NCBI GenBank assembly: GCA_024138025.1
Contig: JAMXBD010000635.1
Span: forward strand, 372,001-436,000
Reading direction: 5' to 3'
Source of the DNA: Combretum micranthum
Lineage: Eukaryota; Streptophyta; Magnoliopsida; Myrtales; Combretaceae
DNA length: 64,000 nt
Both the position numbers and the translations under genes were made by a program. Each line of letters opens with the position of its first letter. Position 1 is the first letter of the stretch. The notes under the pieces are model-generated. The model searched no databases. It was not told the origin of the DNA and saw nothing but the letters and a program-made list of their open reading frames with translations. Below, one piece after another: positions 47,501-60,433 of this stretch.

Positions 47501-49785
47501 TTTTCTCCCTCCTTCCCCCACCCAAAAAAAAAAAAAAAAAAACTAGATTTTAGGAAGACAAAAGTAACACCTGAACACAAAAAAGATAAAGATAAGTTTT
47601 ATTTAAGAATCCAAACTAGTTCTAAATAAATAGGAGATAGCTACAAAGAAAGGCCGATTACTTGCCAAAAAAAGAATGCCATGAACAAAACTATATGCAT
47701 ACAAGACAGAAACTAAGCCTGTTGGCCATAAGATATAGATAACTACTTAACAATCAACTTTGAAAAATAAGATCTCCTCAAGTACCTCTTACAGATAGCA
47801 AGTCCAAGGCCACTGCCACCAGAATTTCTAGCCAACAATGTCTGATTTTGGGCAAATTTTGTAAATAATTTGGGAATATCTTGTGGGTTGATCCCTGATC
47901 CTGAATCTTTTATCTATGTCAAGGGAAAAAAAAAAGAACAGTAAATAAGAATGATAAGTACAGAAAAAAAATGAAGAATCCAAACACATAAATGTTCACA
48001 TAAAGAAAAGAAGAAATAAAACCTGTACGCGTAGATAAAAATGGCTATCACTTGGCAGTGGATAAAACTCTGGAGCTCTAGCATCTCTCAAATACTCTGC
48101 CTTAGCCACAAAAGCTGTTATGGAAATGGTTCCCTCTTTAGAGAACTTAACAGCATTGCCAACAACATTAAGAATGATTTGCATGAGGCGTTTTTCATCA
48201 CCCGATGCATGTTCTGGCAAATCCGGAGATAAATTCAATGATACATGCAATTTTTTGACAGATGCGACAGGTTTGATCAAATTCAGAACCTGAGAATAGA
48301 AGTAGAAATCTAGTGAGGCAATTGACAGAAACAGGCAACTAGAGCAACTTTCTCATTACTTGTCATCACAGAAGGCAATCATGAAGATTGATGATTGACC
48401 AATAGGCAGGTTGCTGAACTCACCTCCCTGAACATGGCGTGAAGATTAAAAGTTGTGATATCAAGTTGAAGGCTTCCATCTTCAAGCCGTGAAAGATCCA
48501 AGACATCATTAATGAGAGTAGCCAAAAGGTTGCTGCTCTTCATTATTGTTTCAACCATCAGGCGCTGCTCAGGTGTTAGCTCAGTTTCCTGAAGTAAGGA
48601 AGAAAGTGCAATGATTGCATGCATGGGAGTTCTCATTTCATGATTCATGACAGCCAAGAAATCGTTGCGAGCACGGATTGCGGTTTCTGCCTCTCTCCTA
48701 GCCGAATCCAGTGCCACATTCTGCTCCATCAGGAGGTCCCTTGCCCTCATTGACTCTTCCAGAATAGCAGCATGGGAAAGTGCAACTGCAACCTGGGTTT
48801 AAACAATAATACTAGGTTTAATTTGCATTTCGAATTCTCCAGTTGCAAAGAAAGACAGAGCTAAAGAAGAGTGCCATGCCTGATCAGCAACAACTTCTAC
48901 AAGTTCCAGCTCATGGACATGCCATTGCCTGGCACTATCTGAGGGGAGCATCAGGACCATCAAGGCATAGCACTTGGTTGACAGCTCCGGCCAATCATTA
49001 ATCTGAAAATTAGAGAGATGCAAGAGAGGAACACGGACAGCAACAACCTCACCAGGCATGTATTTCCCAGCCAGAGGGCGTAGCCTGGCCACAGGAGAGT
49101 TCGGCGATATCTTCACCGCACGATTGCTACTAAAAACTTGGTTGATCACAGGAAGATGAATGGGGACGGTATATCCAACAGGATTCTGCTGACGAAGAGT
49201 GTAGGAGAGCTGAAGCTCCAAACCAGTGCGAGTGGGCATCCAAAGGGCGCACTCTTCCAGTGCTAAGGTCCTGCCCAGTTCGACAAGGGTGGTTCTAAGA
49301 ATGGTATGCCTATCAAGGGTGCTTCTGATTTCATGGGTAAGCATCCTCACATGCCTACCGGTTTCCTCCTGGGTACGGATGAGGCCCATCTCCCTATCGA
49401 GCTCAGCGGCCTTGTTTTTGAGGAAGAGCTCACGAGTTTTGACGCTAAGCAAGTCGGGAATGATATGTACAAGCATGAGGGCGGTGGCACAGGAGACAAC
49501 GGCGGTTAGAACCTTGGCGGTGGTCATGACAGTGGCGACGGTGCGGGTGTGCACGGTGAAAGTCCATAGGTTGATGAGGTGGGTAGCACCACAGAGAACA
49601 ATGAAAGCACCGAACTGAACGAGGACCCAGCGATAAGGGAAGACGGCGGATTTCTTGACGAAGTAGATCAACTCAAGAGGGATAGAGAAGTAAGCAAGGG
49701 CAATGAAGAAATCGGAAATGTACTGATACTTCATCAGGAGCTCATCAGCAGGCCATTGTGGCTCGATGCAGTTGCAAGCTTCCAT
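44540..49785 (-). CDS. ETR1: Ethylene receptor ETR1 (subfamily 1, hybrid histidine kinase)
   Basis: Six coding exons on the minus strand: 49785-48880, 48792-48424, 48289-48023, 47913-47786, 47327-47133 and 44906-44540. Total 2232 bp, 743 residues, no frame break. The start [20 protein letters not shown] has Cys4 and Cys6, the disulphide pair linking receptor dimers. Three membrane helices follow, with Cys65 and His69 (LCGATHL), the copper/ethylene site. A GAF domain follows, then the kinase: H-box [11 protein letters not shown] with His353, N-box [15 protein letters not shown]1 KDSGSGINP and G2 GGSGLGLA. The receiver has acidic residues in VMDEN (Asp619, Glu620), phospho-acceptor Asp662 in IFMDACMPG and Lys in ILKPVS. 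The receiver distinguishes it from ERS1. In this family the receptor sits in the ER membrane and holds the CTR1 pathway on until ethylene binds. Intron 1 (48793-48879) uses a GC donor; the last intron is 2226 bp. Confidence 0.97.
45535..45985. mobile_element. Tourist/Harbinger-like MITE in last ETR1 intron
   Basis: A 451-bp non-coding element with perfect 12-bp terminal inverted repeats (GACCAACTTTAA left, TTAAAGTTGGTC right). TAA flanks both sides (45532-45534 and 45986-45988). The interior is AT-rich, with repeated CTCTTAAAG/CTTTAAAG words. It explains about a fifth of the unusually long intron. Confidence 0.75.
48793..48879 (-). other. GC-AG intron in ETR1
   Basis: Exon 1 must end at GAT-CAG (48880) because the family sequence continues ...[16 protein letters not shown]. 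The next intronic bases are GCATGG, not GT, and no GT lies at a position that keeps the frame. The acceptor is a normal CCCAG at 48793. The 87-bp intron is therefore of the minor GC-AG class, spliced by the ordinary spliceosome. Confidence 0.85.
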
Positions 49786-50640
49786 TTCTTTTTCCCTTTT
49801 TTTTTAAGTATTAAAAAACAATTAAGTTTAAATAAACTTAAAATTAAATTGCGGTTGGAGGCAGTGAATGAGAGAGCAATATCATGAACATGAGAAGATG
49901 GGGACCTGCGATGCAACAACAGAAAGTAGAAAGCGTTATTTATCGTGTATTTTGTTCTTCTACTTGTTACAAAACAAAGTAAGTAGAGGGTAATAAGAAT
50001 CAATCGAATAGATTAAAACGAAGAAGAAGTTTTCTTTGACCTTAAAAAGTACCAAATATCAAATACCACAATAACAACAACTCGAGGAAGCAACTGGTTT
50101 AGATTCTAATACTACTACTACTACGACGACTGTATAATAGGTTTGGTCTGCTCGATTTCATTGATCGAAATTAAAAAAAAAAAAAAAATCATCATTGAAA
50201 AATCACTGAGTCTCCAGTGTAGAAGAGAAGTTGTAGTGGGTGGAAAGAAGACTTTACAAAGCAATCGAAATCGCAATCGAATAAACACAAACACACGCAC
50301 CTTCGCTCTCTTGCTTTCGCTTCTTCTGTTTCTTTTTCTTGTTGTTGTTGTTGTTCTTCTTCTTCTTCTTCTTCTTAGCCAGGGTTTATTTTCACATGGT
50401 CAGTTCAATTCCAATTCAATTGAGGTTGGGGTTCGAAGTTTGATGTTGACGTTGAGGTTGTGAGGTCATAGTGTGTGAACGGAAACCACCACCACCAGCA
50501 CTTCTCTTCTTTTCTTTTATTTACTTTTCATTTTCATCCCTCAGGCTACTTTCCCAGACCTCAGTTCCTCTCCTTTCTAATATTATAATATATTACCTTA
50601 CTGAAAAAAAAAAAAAAAAAGAATACACTACCAGATATGT
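49786..50640. promoter_or_regulatory. ETR1 5' flank, leader and likely promoter
   Basis: The minus strand upstream of the ATG (AAAAAGAAATGG context, purine at -3, G at +4) is purine-rich and then passes a GAA/CAA microsatellite. An intron in the 5' leader is common in ETR1 genes and could lie here, but I cannot place its borders. No TATA box is assigned. Confidence 0.4.
50341..50376. repeat. (GTT)n(CTT)n microsatellite upstream of ETR1
   Basis: Five GTT/TTG units followed by about seven TTC units on the + strand; on the ETR1 (minus) strand this is a GAA-CAA tract in the leader or promoter. Confidence 0.85.
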
Positions 50641-52320
50641 GAAATGAATTAATTCGATATTTACCAACGACCAATGATTCAAAAGCTGAACATTATTCTC
50701 GGCTGTTTGGATATACTTTAGTATTATTCTAACAATATTTTAAGTTGAATAGTTATAAATATGATATTAATAAAAAAATTAATAATTTTATTTATAAATT
50801 AATCAATTTGAGCTGATGCTAAATCAATCCAACATATATAAAAATCCAACAATCCAAATAGCTTATTAGGAAAGAAAATTTCATTATCCTTTCGAATTAA
50901 AAAAATATAAAAAAAAAACAAATTAATAATAATACATTAGTTTCACCGCATTATCATTAAATATAAATATTCACATACTAGCAGGCTATGTATCAATTTG
51001 ATGATGCTTGAAAACGTGTAGAATTAAATGAGATTTGAAAAAAAAAAAAGAGAAAAAAAAACTTAGTAAAAGAAGTAGATCCGAAAGTTAATGGGAGAAA
51101 AACAAAGAATCATGATGCTAAGGCAAAAGTTGATGGCAATTATATGATGGACAGTTTTTTCAAAGTTTAAAAAATTAACTTTATTAATGTTCAAACATGA
51201 TCGTAATTTATCTATATTATTAAAGACAAATTATCTACTCCGGTGTTTTTAGATTTTTAAAATTTTTTAATTATTTATATATAATTTATTTATCATCGTT
51301 TTATACTTTTTTTTTTAAATATAAACTACTTCTCCTCAATCTTTTTTCAAATAATTTTATTATTATTTATATATAATTTAGTTATTATGATTTTATAATT
51401 TTCTTTTTAAAATATAAACTACTCCCTCTTAATCCTTTTTTAAGCCATAATTACTTTTCTTATTTTTAACTTTTAAAAATTTGCATTTTATTATGAAATA
51501 AGAAAATTAATAACATTAAATTTAAAATCCAAAAAAATTTATCATTAAAAATTAATGTTTTATGATAAAAAAATTTAAGAATTTTCATAAATATTATTAA
51601 TTTGACACATGAAGCATGAGTACACGATCTACTAATATTATTAAAGTGAAAAGAGGTGTTTGGTGGTTTGATAGTTTATAATACATTTTATTTTGTTATG
51701 AGTTTCCAAATATATCCTCTCATGTTTTTTCTTTGATTGATTGATTGATTAACTATGGGCATAGTGTTTATTTAGTATTTTAGAATTGACAGTTTATCAC
51801 ACCCCACTTTCTCCTAATATTTCTACATCATCGTCATCTAACTGCTCATAACCTTTTATTAGTAGATGGTGTACTCGTCAATTTAATCTCAATCATAAAT
51901 AAATTTTTTCATATTAAACATTTAATAATTTTAAATATGGACTTGTAATACAGGTGTCACGTTTGCTAGTTTAATTAATAGATAAGTAAAATAAGAGATG
52001 ATTAAAAAAAAGGTGAAAAACTGAGAAAATAAAAGCAAAAAATACCAGTATTAAAAGATTAATTATAAGAGGGGAAAAAAAAAAAAAGAACTGTGAAATC
52101 AAGTGCAGTATGATAAAGAATAGAGCTTTTGTCTTTTCATTCATAGCCAACATCATCATCAAAGAAGTTACAACAGATTAGCAGGCGGAATTTATTTCGG
52201 ATAGCTTTATAAAAATAGTACTTTTTTGTATTTTTGATAATTGATAATTATAATATAAACAGATCTTTAATTTTATAAAAAGTCCTAACAACGAATCTAT
52301 TTATCTAATTATTTATCAAG
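50641..52320. other. AT-rich intergenic DNA
   Basis: Low-complexity AT-rich DNA. Two loosely repeated segments (TTTTTTAATTATTTATATATAATTTA and relatives) occur at 51260-51420. No gene recognised. Confidence 0.5.
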
Positions 52321-52323
52321 TTT

Positions 52324-53940
52324 AAACATCACCATAGATGTCGCTATGGTTGCGTCCCAGTCCAAAATCGAAAACCCATATTAACAATTCCTAATTCCAA
52401 AGTCGGTGGAACTGGCCTCGTGTGAGTCAGTATAGTTTGCATCGTTCGATTTTGGTTCCTCTAGAACCAAGAATCATGATATATTGAAAATAAAATAAAA
52501 TAATTTTTGTTTAATTTAAATGAAAAAAATGCAAAAAAACGAAAAGAAAAAACCTTTCAACTTGAAATAAGCTAAGAACAATTTTCTTTTGCCTATTCGT
52601 TGAAAGAAGTTTTAAAGTTTTAAATTTATTTATATACAGACACATCTACCTTAGTTGTAGTAGTAGCAATGTGACAACCTGGCTATCAAACTCGAGTTTC
52701 TACCTAGAATCTCAGAGATTTGTAGAATCAAAAAGTTGAATTGTAAGATTCTACAACTAATATAAATTTGCTTGTAAAAATTATAGATTTACTTACCGTA
52801 CTAATAAAACTTTACATAAATGATGAAAATAAATAATTTAGTATTAAGTTAGTTAAATACGATCAAAATTTAAGTTTTACCGATCATAATTTATATACTC
52901 TCATAGATATGTTTAATGCAATTTAGATAATTAAAATAATTACTTACATTTACTGATGATTCATCATCTACAATTATTAAGATGTATTGCAAATCATTTA
53001 AATTATAATGTGTGAGAAGATGGTTTTATTTAGTAATAAATATTTTCAATTCACTGTATATTTGAGCAAAAAAATCATTACATTTATGATAAATAAATTA
53101 CATACAGAAAATTTTTAATAATGGGTCAAAATATAACACTCTATATATTTGCTTATTTTTCATTCAAATTGTTCAAAATATATGAGTATATAACTTAAAA
53201 GAAAATAACCTTCTAAAAAAAGGTAATAAAAGGAAAAAAATATAAATAAATAAAATTAAGTTAAATTAAGATAAACATCAAGAACCAATCCAAAAAACCC
53301 TAAATTTAAACATTTTAAATTAATTGCATTTTTAAAGTTCAAATAGAAAAAAAAAGTGTAAAATTATTACGCCATGATTCTACAATGATTCTATTACCAA
53401 TTCTACTACCGATTCTACCATGAAAATCACGAGTCTACACGAGTTTTTTAAGAAAAAGAATGATTTTGTATGAGAGTTGAATCGAAATCCCATCATCAAC
53501 TTGTAAAAACATATGAGTTGACTCTTGAGTTTGACAACTACGATGACACTACTATGTTTTCAAAATACAAATGAGTCCCTTGGTAAAAAAAAAACCCACA
53601 TTATAGACATAGAAGGGTTTAATAATTGTATTATTTATAACATCACATTAATGTTATGAATTGAAAATAATTTTTCACTATTCACGTGAAATTAGTTTAA
53701 ATAGTTGTTTCTTATCTATATAGGGTCAAGAATCCATCAGATATTCTATAGGATCCAAACCCAATCCTAAAACCCCATAAGTTTTTAGCGGATCAAAGGG
53801 TTGGGGCCAGTTTAGTTGCAACTCTATGGGTCTTTGGCCAATTCAGACTCGTTTCTCTGAGCCAGATTTCACTTTAGGAACCGGGAGTGATGGATTGGGT
53901 TGGTTCCCAATTTAGAACCGATCCTTGATGATGTTTATAT
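52324..53940. mobile_element. Possible decayed transposon bounded by inverted repeats
   Basis: The left edge reads AAACATCACCATAGATG and the right edge, reverse-complemented, AAACATCATCAAGGATCGG. GC-richer terminal zones at 52330-52480 and 53740-53930 share GGTTCC, GAACC and CCAATTC-type words, while the interior is AT-rich. No exact target duplication was found, so this is tentative. Confidence 0.3.
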
Positions 53941-55168
53941 CACAATGGGTAATGTATCTACTGGTTAATATAATCCTTACTATAATGATGCAAATGATTG
54001 ATTAATATCACATATACATCTGTAAACCCCTGAAAATTTTCATAATTTTTAGAAAATGATCAAAGAAGTCAGAAACTAAAAAACAAAACCCTGAAAATTG
54101 ACCTAAGTTAAAACCAAATTCTAAATAAAGTCAAACACGAGAATTCTTAATCTTGAGAAAAAGAGAATCCTAAAAAAAAAATAGAACTCCAACTACCAAT
54201 TGATTCAACATCCGTACATCAATTAAATCATCTATCTGATTCCTAACACGCAAATCAAGACAATATATCCAAATAACGCTGAACAACGAAATACTAATAC
54301 CTTAAATCCTTCGGTGAATTTTAGAATCAAATATTTTAATTTTCATCATAAGTCAAACTGAGTCAACCCATAACCTTAGACTCGGTTAAACGATCCTCGA
54401 GAACTGAAAAAATATTAAATAATCACAAATAAAATGAAATAAACCATAGACATTAAACTAAAAATATAATACAAACAAAACCAAAAATTTTATAATATTA
54501 CAAATAAAATTAACAAGTCGGAAGTCAAACCGGAACCCTAAAAGTCAACAAAGCTTACAAATAACCCTAATGTTTAAGATCCGATAATCCCGTGTTCCTA
54601 AACCTTAAACAATGAAATGGAAATAATTATTGATAATAGTTCGTAATAATATAAGGAAGCTTAAAAATATCATATTCGTAAATTTCTAGTGTCCTTCGGA
54701 TTCGAACAGGATCGGTTTTCAAAAACCGTGCCTTGATATACCGGACGACAAAAATATTCGTTAATACCAATAGACTCGTAAAAATATAAGGAATTCAAAA
54801 ATATCAGTTTTTGAATTTTTTGGTAGCTAAGTATTACAGATATCACATTTATACGCGTATTTTTATTATTATCGGTATTTTATTTGTCTAGTTTACTATT
54901 CATATTACTTTGCTACTATTTATCTATCTCTACTTTTTCTTGCTACATATTCTTACAACCTACATACCTATTTCTTATAATTTTCTTTTCCCATAAAAAT
55001 TCTACACCACATATTACTAAACTTCTCTTACACTTTTCTTCTAAAATTAATTTTTGATCACTTCTCTCTCTCTTTTCCTCAAGTTGCCATCCACCATCTC
55101 TCTCTCTTCACTCTCATTTATTTTCTTTTTAATTAATTTAATTATATCTAATTTTCACTCCAAAATTC

Positions 55169-55176
55169 TATAAATA
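55169..55176 (+). promoter_or_regulatory. TATA-like box of LTR block B
   Basis: TATAAATA within CTATAAATACCCCATTCC, followed by a leader-like stretch rich in TCTC and CAAAA words. The homologous box in block A is at 36445-36433 on the minus strand, which supports a retained function in the ancestral LTR. Confidence 0.5.
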
Positions 55177-57511
55177 CCCCATTCCTCCTTCATTCTTTCA
55201 CACAACTCATTTTACTATCAAAACTCTCCCAAAATCTCTTCACAAATCCTCTCCAAAATTTCTCTCTACCAAAACTCTCTTAAACCAATTCTTCACATAA
55301 ATCCTTCTTTATACATAAACTATCTATCACATATCACTACCACATAATACCCCATTCATCTACCATCTTTATACCATATAAACACTTTAGGTAAACTTTT
55401 CCAACCATTTAGTTTATCCATCTCATGTAACTGAACATAACTATGGTGTTGTTTTGAAATTCACATGAGTAGTAAAAGCAACAACATGTTCATGTTTTGT
55501 TCTTGTACATGAAATTCCTATTTTATTATCTTGTTATTATGTTTTTATACATGTTATTAATATTATTATTTGTTATTGTTGTTACTATTATGCTAACTTC
55601 TTATTCATATCTAACTAAATATATTTATGTATTTATATATAATCTTTAGAGCATATAAGCTCACTTGTTATTTATTTAATTTCATGCTTTGCAATTTATT
55701 TATTTCATGCTATTTTAAGACTAGGCTTTCTAGTCTTAGACTTGTCCATATCAAGTCAAAACAACCTTTTCTTTTTTTTCTTTATTCTTTTTTGGACTAG
55801 TCTATTCTTAGTCCGGGATATCTTGATGAAGCTAAGGTTCTCAATACTTAATAGTTTTATTATCTTGTTTATTATTATTTGCTTCTAGTATCTTTCTCAT
55901 AGTTCTATTATTCTACATGCTCATAATACATGCATCTACATAATGATATTGCCTCGACTAAATTTAAAAGTATAATTTTTTCTTTAATAAAAGAACTTGA
56001 AACTAAATTCTCTATTATGTGACTTGTTATTAAATAATAGAGTTATTATCAATAACATAGAAATGGAATAATACAAGTTTTCTCAAAGTTTTCTCAAAAT
56101 AACGAAAATAGCTTTACCAAGAAAATATAAGAAAATAAACACTTTCTTTTCATAATATGGTAACCTAAGTCTTAGGAAAATAATTTGTTGGTATTCAAAG
56201 TTTGCACAAAAAGTTTAAGATTAAACTCTTTTCAACTTCATAACAAAACCAAGAAACAAACTAGTTTTCAAAGTTAAGATAAAATCAACCCATAAAGTTA
56301 TAAACCCACTTAGAAAAATAACGATTTTCAAGTTTCTAAAGAAGGAACTTATTTTCAAAGAATACAAATATGATAAGATCAAGAACGAAGGATTTTATCA
56401 ACAAAGAGGATTTTATATCACTATAAGTAAAAATTATAAAAGACCAAAGTTAAAGGAAAATTGACTTGTTTTGGAAAAAGGAATGGGGAAAATAAAATAA
56501 GAATATATTCATTTATAATAACCTAGGAAAATATAAAGTTTCTTCAAAATACTTGAAAAGAGATTTGACAAGTTAAGTTTTGACACTTCAAAATGAATTG
56601 TTCTATGAAATAAATTGTTGAGACACTATTATTAGAATTTTTGTATATAAAGTGAGCTTATCTATATAATCAAGAGATTTATCAATCATATATATATATA
56701 TATATATATTACTAAAGGAATTTTGATTTAAGTTGAGTTAGAAAATTGTTTCGTAAAATTCAAAAATTTTTGTTTTAAACCTATACCCTACGGTTTTAGA
56801 ACCCAAACGACCTTTTCTGATAAAAATAACCTTTGAATTGGATAGACCTTTTTCGAATAGGTAGAATACGGTATATTATATGCAAATTCCGAGTTAAAAT
56901 GAGCAAGTTGTGGCCATTTTAAATTGGAATTTCATTCTATGCGAATTTGAAGAACATAGTGAAATAGAATTAGAAAGTTTAATTAGAATTTCTACGAAAT
57001 ACTCATTTCGGGTATTTCTTTTGTCTAGGTGACGAAGGATACGGGATTACCTTTCCTGATGATTGCTACGACTAAGAAGATTGCAAAATGTACGAGTGAG
57101 TTATTCCTTTTAATTTCGTTACCTTACTCGTGCTTTTAAAGTAGTGGCATTAGTATACTAAGAAAAGAGGAAAATAGATATGTATGGGGAATTTGGGAAT
57201 ATGTATATATGTGATTTTATGCTTATGTGTGAAATGAGAATTAAAATATCGCAACTTCAAACTGCTTGTTTAAGTGGTTTGTTTACTTACTTATATGATT
57301 GCTTATTGTTTGCTAAATTGATTGATTGCAACCCCCCCCCCCCCCCTAAATAAACCTTAACAAGGTCTGGCTTAAGAAACGTAAAACGCTCACGCATAGC
57401 ATTCGTCGAGTCACATTTCTTTTGAAGGGTTGCTACTCCTATGCATAGAGTTGGATTGGCTGTTATCGTGCTGGGACACGGGCCATGTTCCTTCTTAGAA
57501 AATCCAAATCA

Positions 57512-58366
57512 CTAGGAGAATGCGACTCTAGATTCAGAGCCGAGCCAACCGAATGCTTTGGGTGGGGACCTGAGGACTAGCAATAGAAGGTCGATGATCT
57601 TCATTAATAATTCCCTAACCTTTGATACGGAGGGGTAAATCCATTCTATATATGGTTTCCAGATAACTATATATATTTGTGAAATCACGTGATTGTTGCA
57701 TTGTATGCATAGCATATGCGTGAAAATTTAAATGAACTTATTTGAAACTATGGAAAGGAATACCTCACGAAGCTAGTTATAAGCTTACACCTCCATAGAT
57801 TTTATTGAAACAGGTATACTCGTGGCTTAAATCGAAGATCATGACATTAAGGAAGTCATGGAAGAATGTTAAACTTTTATAAAGACAATGGGAACATAGA
57901 ATGAAGTTACCTTGTAAGGTTCCTTATATGTAATGTATGCTAGGAGAATGCGACTCTAGATTCAGAGCCGAGCCAACCGAATGCTTTGGGTGGGGACCTG
58001 AGGACTAGCAATAGAAGGTCGATGATCTTCATCAATAATTCCCTAACCTTTGATACGGAGGGTAAATCCATTCTATATATGGTTTCCAGATAACTATATA
58101 TATTTGTGAAATCACGTGATTGTTGCATTGTATGCATAGCATATGCGTGAAAATTTAAATGAACTTATTTGAAACCATGGAAAGGAATACCTCATGAAGC
58201 TAGTTATAAGCTTACACCCCCATAGATTTTATTGAAACAGGTATACTCGTGGCTTAAATCGAAGATCATGACATTAAGGAAGTCATGGAAGAATGTTAAA
58301 CTTTTATAAAGACAATGGGAACATAGAATGAAGTTACCTTGTAAGGTTCCTTATATGTAATGTATG
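57512..58366. repeat. Recent 428-bp tandem duplication within LTR block B
   Basis: Unit 1 is 57512-57939 and unit 2 is 57940-58366. I count about five differences: mostly C/T changes (for example CATTAATAA/CATCAATAA, AACTATGG/AACCATGG, CACGAAG/CATGAAG) and one lost G. The two copies are far more alike than blocks A and B, so the duplication is young relative to the LTR insertion. Confidence 0.92.
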
Positions 58367-58905
58367 CTATGTTAGTATTTTTGAAATTTCTAAGTAGTGT
58401 ATTTATTTTGACTTGAAGACAATAGAGGGATATGTCCCTAAGAATTATAATTTACCACTTTTATGTTTTATGATAAGTATTCTCTTTGCCTTATTACTTA
58501 ATCATTATTAATGTAAATTGCGCTACTCCGATGCGTTCCCTTAGTTGTGATGTACCCCTTGTACATGATATGGAGGCCTTTGCGTGACTGAGGTAGTCAT
58601 TCTTAGGCTTTAGTATTATGTACGGTGGATTGCCACGTTTAGGATACCCCTCAGGACGTGATAACATCACTTTATTCATGATTTTTATTCATTTATTTAT
58701 TTGTCTTCCAACTTTTTCAATGTTTGTTCATTTTAATTAAAATATTACACAAGGTTAAAAAGATAAGGTGAGTGATTTAATGGATGTATATGTCAGCTTA
58801 CATTTTTACTTCTAAAAAGTCTCAAAATCAAATCATACAATTTGGTTCACAATTTGAACGAAGATCTTAACTTACATGTAGACATAAACAGACACTTTGA
58901 CTTAT

Positions 58906-60433
58906 TAGGTTTAATTATTAACCAGGTTCATAATTTGTAGAGTTAAATACGACAAGGTCCATGTGATTAACCTTTATGAAAATCTCATATCCACAATGGT
59001 AAGTGTACAATTTTTGGTGCAGACCACACCGCCTGAACGATGCCAGCATCCCCTGAATTTTTCCATTTTCAAAACTTCATCAAACATTTCCTTTAGCTTG
59101 TTAAATTGTCTTGTGATGATTTTATGGTTTTGTATGAGTTTGTTAGATATATAAACGATAAATTATGACTTTGTTATGGATTCATTTGAATTTCCATGAG
59201 TGTTAAGCCTAGGATTAGTTATGTTCTATGCATGACCTAGAATATTTATATTGATTTGAATTGAATTTCCTTGTAACAGTAATAGATACTCTTTTAAGTG
59301 CTTCTATTGGTTCTCTTCATAATACAGGTACGCAGTAACATGCTTGATTCTTTGCTTAGGTTTGGCATACTCTAAGTCTACTTTAGTTTAAGAAAAACTT
59401 AATAATTGTTTGTATGATTGTCTTTCATGCCATTGACTCCAGTTCGGGGAGCGGCAACCTACTCAGTTCGGGGCATGGTAGTTTAGGTGCTTAGACCACC
59501 CTTGTCATGATGCAATGACTTTCATAAGTGGTTTAACGGGTAGTTGATAGGATATTTGGTATCGGTATAACATTTGTTTATTCTTAAAGAGAAATAATAT
59601 GATTTAATTCAATTGTTTATGGAAACATTTGAATTAGATGATATTATGGATTAAGTTAAGTAAAGTTGTGAAACGGCTAAAAACCCTAGAGGAAGGTACT
59701 TATTCATTATTTGATAGATTTATCTAGAAGATATAAGTATCCGAGCTACTTATATCAACTCCTTGAGTGTCGAGATCGTTACTCAGATTCCCCTAGCTAC
59801 CCCTGTTATCCTGAGTTTGAATACTCCAGTGTTGTTTGGTTAACTAATGATTATTAAATAACTTAATGATTATGGCATTTGCATGTAGCCTAAGCTTGTA
59901 TACCATTAAGCTTGTGTTTTCTTTACTTGCGTAATGAGCCTTTTGCTCATATTTTATTAATTTCAGGTGATAACAATGATGAGTTATATGCGAGTATGGG
60001 CCATGGTACAAACTTTGAGGACTTCCTAGATGATTTGGAGTACTAGATGTTGACCATGGACCTTGATGGATTTCTTTTTGTAATAGACTAGCTTAATGTA
60101 GTTTGGGACATATGTAATAGATATTATAGCTTTGTTTATCTTTTATGTTTTTTGTATAAGGTTTGTTATTAGCCTATGTTTGTAATATCTATACTTAACT
60201 ATGTATGTTTTAAGTTGATATCTTTTATGAAATGGGATGATGATGATGTTATGTTTTCCTAAAAAAGTTTTAAAAGTGATTAGTTATCAATTTTGTTCTT
60301 TTAAAGATTTAGACAAACAGTTATTCAAACACTTTCTTTTAAGGACAACCTTACATATAATACTGCAGGTTATATGTGGTTGGGGATTCGTAATCACCTA
60401 TTTTAATTATAGGGGTGAGGTCGGGTCTTTACA
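58906..60433 (+). mobile_element. LTR-like block D, right end defined
   Basis: The block ends GGTCGGGTCTTTACA at 60433. Like the other LTRs, it carries a TGAGCC...GCTCAT...TTTCAGGTGATAACAATGATGA segment (59937-59985), matching block E on its minus strand. The left end is uncertain: CTTAT occurs at 58901-58905 and again just after the right end (60434-60438), but the first bases after it are TA rather than TG. Treat the start as provisional. There is no gag-pol frame. Confidence 0.45.

Larger units (their letters stand above)
54021..58663 (+). mobile_element. Solo LTR (block B) with ACATC target duplication
   Basis: Begins TGTAAACCCCTGAAAATTTTC at 54021 and ends CTCAGGACGTGATA at 58663. ACATC flanks both sides (54016-54020 and 58664-58668). 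The terminal CA has apparently decayed to TA; the relative block A keeps the intact end. A TATA-like CTATAAATACCCC at 55168-55180 precedes a leader-like pyrimidine stretch. It contains a 428-bp tandem duplication and a 15-base C-run at 57332-57346. There is no gag-pol frame. It is the inverted relative of block A at 28594-37567. Confidence 0.85.

Noticed and set aside
49226..49618. 130-codon plus-strand frame
   Set aside because: It is the antisense shadow of the ETR1 sensor and GAF coding exon.
50143..50463. Leu-rich frame upstream of ETR1
   Set aside because: It is produced by the GTT/CTT microsatellite on the strand opposite the ETR1 leader.
57512..58137. Two nearly identical minus-strand frames of 67 and 65 codons
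   Set aside because: They are copies of one stretch in the tandem duplication of a non-coding LTR and have no domain.
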